Source: Hypsibius dujardini
Lineage: Eukaryota; Tardigrada; Eutardigrada; Parachela; Hypsibiidae
Assembly: GCA_001579985.1 (NCBI GenBank)
Contig: LRSR01009809.1
Coordinates: 28,087 to 92,086, forward strand
Reading direction: 5' to 3'
DNA: 64,000 nt
Position numbers and translations under genes: made by a program. Shown piece by piece: positions 61,529-64,000 of the stretch (positions within the stretch are counted from its first letter, which is position 1; each line of letters opens with the position of its first letter). The notes below the pieces were generated by a model, which searched no databases, was not told where the DNA came from, and saw nothing but the letters and a program-made list of their open reading frames with translations.

Positions 61529-62074
61529 CTAAGAAGCGGAGAATATTAATTCTCCATATTCGTAGCCTGAATCACATGTCTATTCGAGGCTGTTTCTGTT
61601 CGGCAAAAAAACTCATCATGAAGCCCACTGTCAGGGCTGATATTGCTCCAGTTAACGTCGACATACTCCTCCCGATCTATTCTTAATTATTCGTAGAAAA
61701 ATCCTGCAAATGCTCAAGTCAATCGCGATCGCTGCTTTCAGAACTCTGATTGCTTTTCAGAGATCACAAATCTAAGTTCATGCCAAGAGCACGCATTATT
61801 TTATGCTTGAGCGGTCCCGCTTGTTTCATGTTCTTCATACATGAAACAGTCTAGAAATCACCACAAAGAGTATTTTTTAATTATAATTAGGAATTGCATT
61901 ATGTCTCTACGGCTGCTGTGAGCCACTAACGAAAGTACTTACTCGAAATGCTGAGGGCAACAACTTGACCAGTCTTGTTATTACGTGGGGGCTGCTTCCC
62001 AACAATGGAATAACATCTGCAAAGAAGTGTACGCATGGATCTTCTTACATTCGACGGGAGTAGGTAGATCTCTT
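61529..62074. other. Upstream flank of the astacin/lectin relic
   Basis: No further exon of the relic could be identified here. Includes a short ATGAAACA...TGTTTCAT inverted repeat near 61825-61855. Confidence 0.4.
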
Positions 62075-63143
62075 AGGGTGCGTCTCAAATCTGTATCAAA
62101 ACCCGTAACGTAACCGTAACGGTGTCTCAGATTTGCCGTTTTGGCAAACCGTACCTCGAGATACGGTTTTCCGAACCAAAAAGATGTGAGACACCGGTAT
62201 GGTTCGAAACCTTTTCTGTCTCAAATTCGTATCGTACCGTACCATACCGCGGTTTTGCCATAACCATAACTCGAATCTTACCCGTGTCTCAAATTATTAC
62301 GGTTCGAACTAAATTCGTTTTGCGTTACGTCACTTTTCCTTTGTTTCTGGCTGTATCTCCGTAACCACCTATGGGAGGTGGTTTTTGGGGTATCTCGTTG
62401 ATCAACCCCGACAGTCGATTGCTTCCTCCAAAATTTTTAGTTTAAATTGTTCGCGAAGATAAATGTAGTTATAACAATTTTTACGCTTGCTTTAAGAAAA
62501 ATGAACAAAGGCGTCGAAATTAATCATTCGCGATGAGATGTTTTTCGACGAGTTGATTCGTTTGTTCTTGATTGTGTGCTAAAACATCCATTTCCCGAAA
62601 GCGGTGAATTCCTGCCCGAAAACATGATCAATTGCACAATGGACTGGAGACGCAACTAAATAGGGTGACTGAACTAATCCTCTGCTATTTCATGAAAGAA
62701 GTTAGCTCTCTAAAATTTCCGAAGCCTCGCACTGTAGGGGAGAAAACAAACCAGATCTCCCTGAAGTCGGTCCAGTCAATTGGTCGCTTGATTAGTGGAT
62801 TGACACTAATCAGCTGATACGTTGCTCCGGTTGATTGGTTGATTGATTGGTGGATTGACACTAATCAGCTGATGCGTTGCTCCGGTTGATTGGTTGATTG
62901 ATTGGACACTAATTTTAAAAACGATGTGAAACGCGAACCGCAGAAATCTGAGACGCCGTTATACCGAACCGCTCCACTGAACCGTACCGAACTAGTCCAA
63001 AACGAATCTTTTTTGAAACCGTACCGTACTATCACCGTTCGAAATACCGTTCGAAACATTGAGTGTCTCAAATCCGAACCGGTGAAACGGTACGGTACAG
63101 TTATGGTTCGTTATGGTACAGTTACGAATTTGAGACGCACCCT
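62075..63143. mobile_element. 1.07-kb element with AGGGTGCGTCTCAAAT inverted ends
   Basis: The ends are inverted repeats (AGGGTGCGTCTCAAAT and ATTTGAGACGCACCCT) followed inward on both sides by many ACCGTA/CGGTAC-type motifs over 100-200 bp. A two-copy tandem repeat lies inside. No transposase recognised and no convincing target duplication. Related ACCGAACCGG-rich sequence occurs at about 20140-20215. Confidence 0.75.
62799..62919. repeat. Two-copy tandem repeat of about 59 bp
   Basis: GGATTGACACTAATCAGCTG and the following GTTGCTCCGGTTGATTGG block are repeated in tandem, with a third partial start. Located inside the 62075-63143 element. Confidence 0.85.
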
Positions 63144-64000
63144 TACTGTTTGGGAACGGTAAATATTTGGATATACTGCGTCTCCGTTGTGCGCTGCACG
63201 AACTTGAGACAGGTCGCTTTTTCAAACACGTTTATCGCGTCTAAGACCAGCTGCATTTTGTCCTTTTCCGTAGTTTCTGTAACAATCATCCAAAATTTAT
63301 CTTAATTTAATTAAAATTTATAAATAATTATGTATAGTCACTGGTTGATTAGTTGAATGTGTTCAACTAACCCCCTGCCCCACCCCTTTTGCCCATCGCT
63401 CGGACCCTTCATTCAATTTTTTCTTGTCGCTTACTGTATGCTGATCCTAAGCCGTCTCTATTAGGTCATAATCGTATCATTTTAAATGATTTTTAATGAT
63501 TTAGTAAAGTACAAGTACTATTACACTATGTGTCCACACGGCCTGCCGTAGCGTGTTGCATTTGGTGCGCCGTGTGAAGCAGACACAGTATGCGAGGCCG
63601 TTTTTTAAATTTCTCCCGCCAGGCAGTATGCTCTTCATTCTTATTATAATTTTTAAATAATTTTTAAAATAATATGTTGGAAGTGCTCTATTTATGTTAA
63701 AAAATGTACGTTTGTTGAACGCCGGTAAGGGTGTAAAAACATAAAACAAAACTTTACGCCAGAGTAAATCAACCAATCAGCCGTTGAATCGTATGATAAA
63801 TCCGTTAGGGAGATCTGGAAGCTCTCGATTTTGTTCCTGCCGATAGCAGACCTCGAGGGCCGCTGAAATATTTTTCTAAAATTTTCATATCAAGTCCATT
63901 ATTTGCAAAAATAAATTTAGGGAAATTGGGTGTGATATCTCGTTCCAACCCCGCGTGAGACCATTCACGGTGGCAATTCCTGTGGTAGAAATGGTTTTGT
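63144..64000. other. Terminal segment, no gene recognised
   Basis: A/T-rich sequence. A minus open frame at 63501-63776 shows no family features. Confidence 0.5.

Overview
The window reads as invertebrate metazoan nuclear DNA. Genes are split by spliceosomal introns, mostly 50-1,500 bp with GT-AG ends and two GC-AG cases. Coding content is animal-type: phosphoinositide phospholipase C delta, mitochondrial methylmalonyl-CoA mutase, globin, astacin proteases, and relics of an ABCC transporter and a rhodopsin-family GPCR. Mobile DNA includes a hAT element and foldback elements. I cannot assign a phylum. All exon models were built by hand from splice sites, reading phase and paralogue comparison. 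One N (57394) marks an unresolved base.

Layout. 0.4-6 kb (-): a four-exon gene for a secreted, coiled-coil, heavily glycosylated protein of about 938 aa, family not recognised; a decayed second copy (9.3-12.0 kb, -) and a short relic (6.6-6.8 kb) lie upstream. 12.9-14.0 kb (-): a globin with two micro-exons of 20 and 18 nt. 15.2-18.8 kb (+): MMUT, eight exons, 748 aa. 19.8-39.9 kb: three PLC-delta paralogues. A (-) and B (+) are head-to-head, and C (+) follows B. 41.2-41.8 kb (-): a broken GPCR. 43.0-52.0 kb (+): an astacin metalloprotease gene whose first intron carries a complete 3,776-bp hAT transposon with an apparently intact six-exon transposase. 54.3-55.8 kb (-): an ABCC pseudogene. 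56.9-61.0 kb (+): a degraded duplicate of the astacin region, which serves as an empty-site reference for several insertions. 61.0-61.5 kb (-): a relic joining an astacin Met-turn exon to a bulb-lectin-like domain. 62.1-63.1 kb: a foldback-type element ending in AGGGTGCGTCTC. I recognise nothing in the last 850 bp.

Function and themes. The genes do not form an evident pathway. MMUT belongs to mitochondrial propionate metabolism, the PLC trio to inositol-lipid signalling, and the astacin and coiled-coil proteins to the extracellular space. The region is dominated by local duplication followed by decay (PLC x3, secreted gene x2 plus a relic, astacin x3), by TGTC-type microsatellites filling introns, and by short inverted-repeat elements. 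I found no clearly new biochemical system. The least explained items are the secreted coiled-coil family and the domain encoded at 60.2-60.6 kb.
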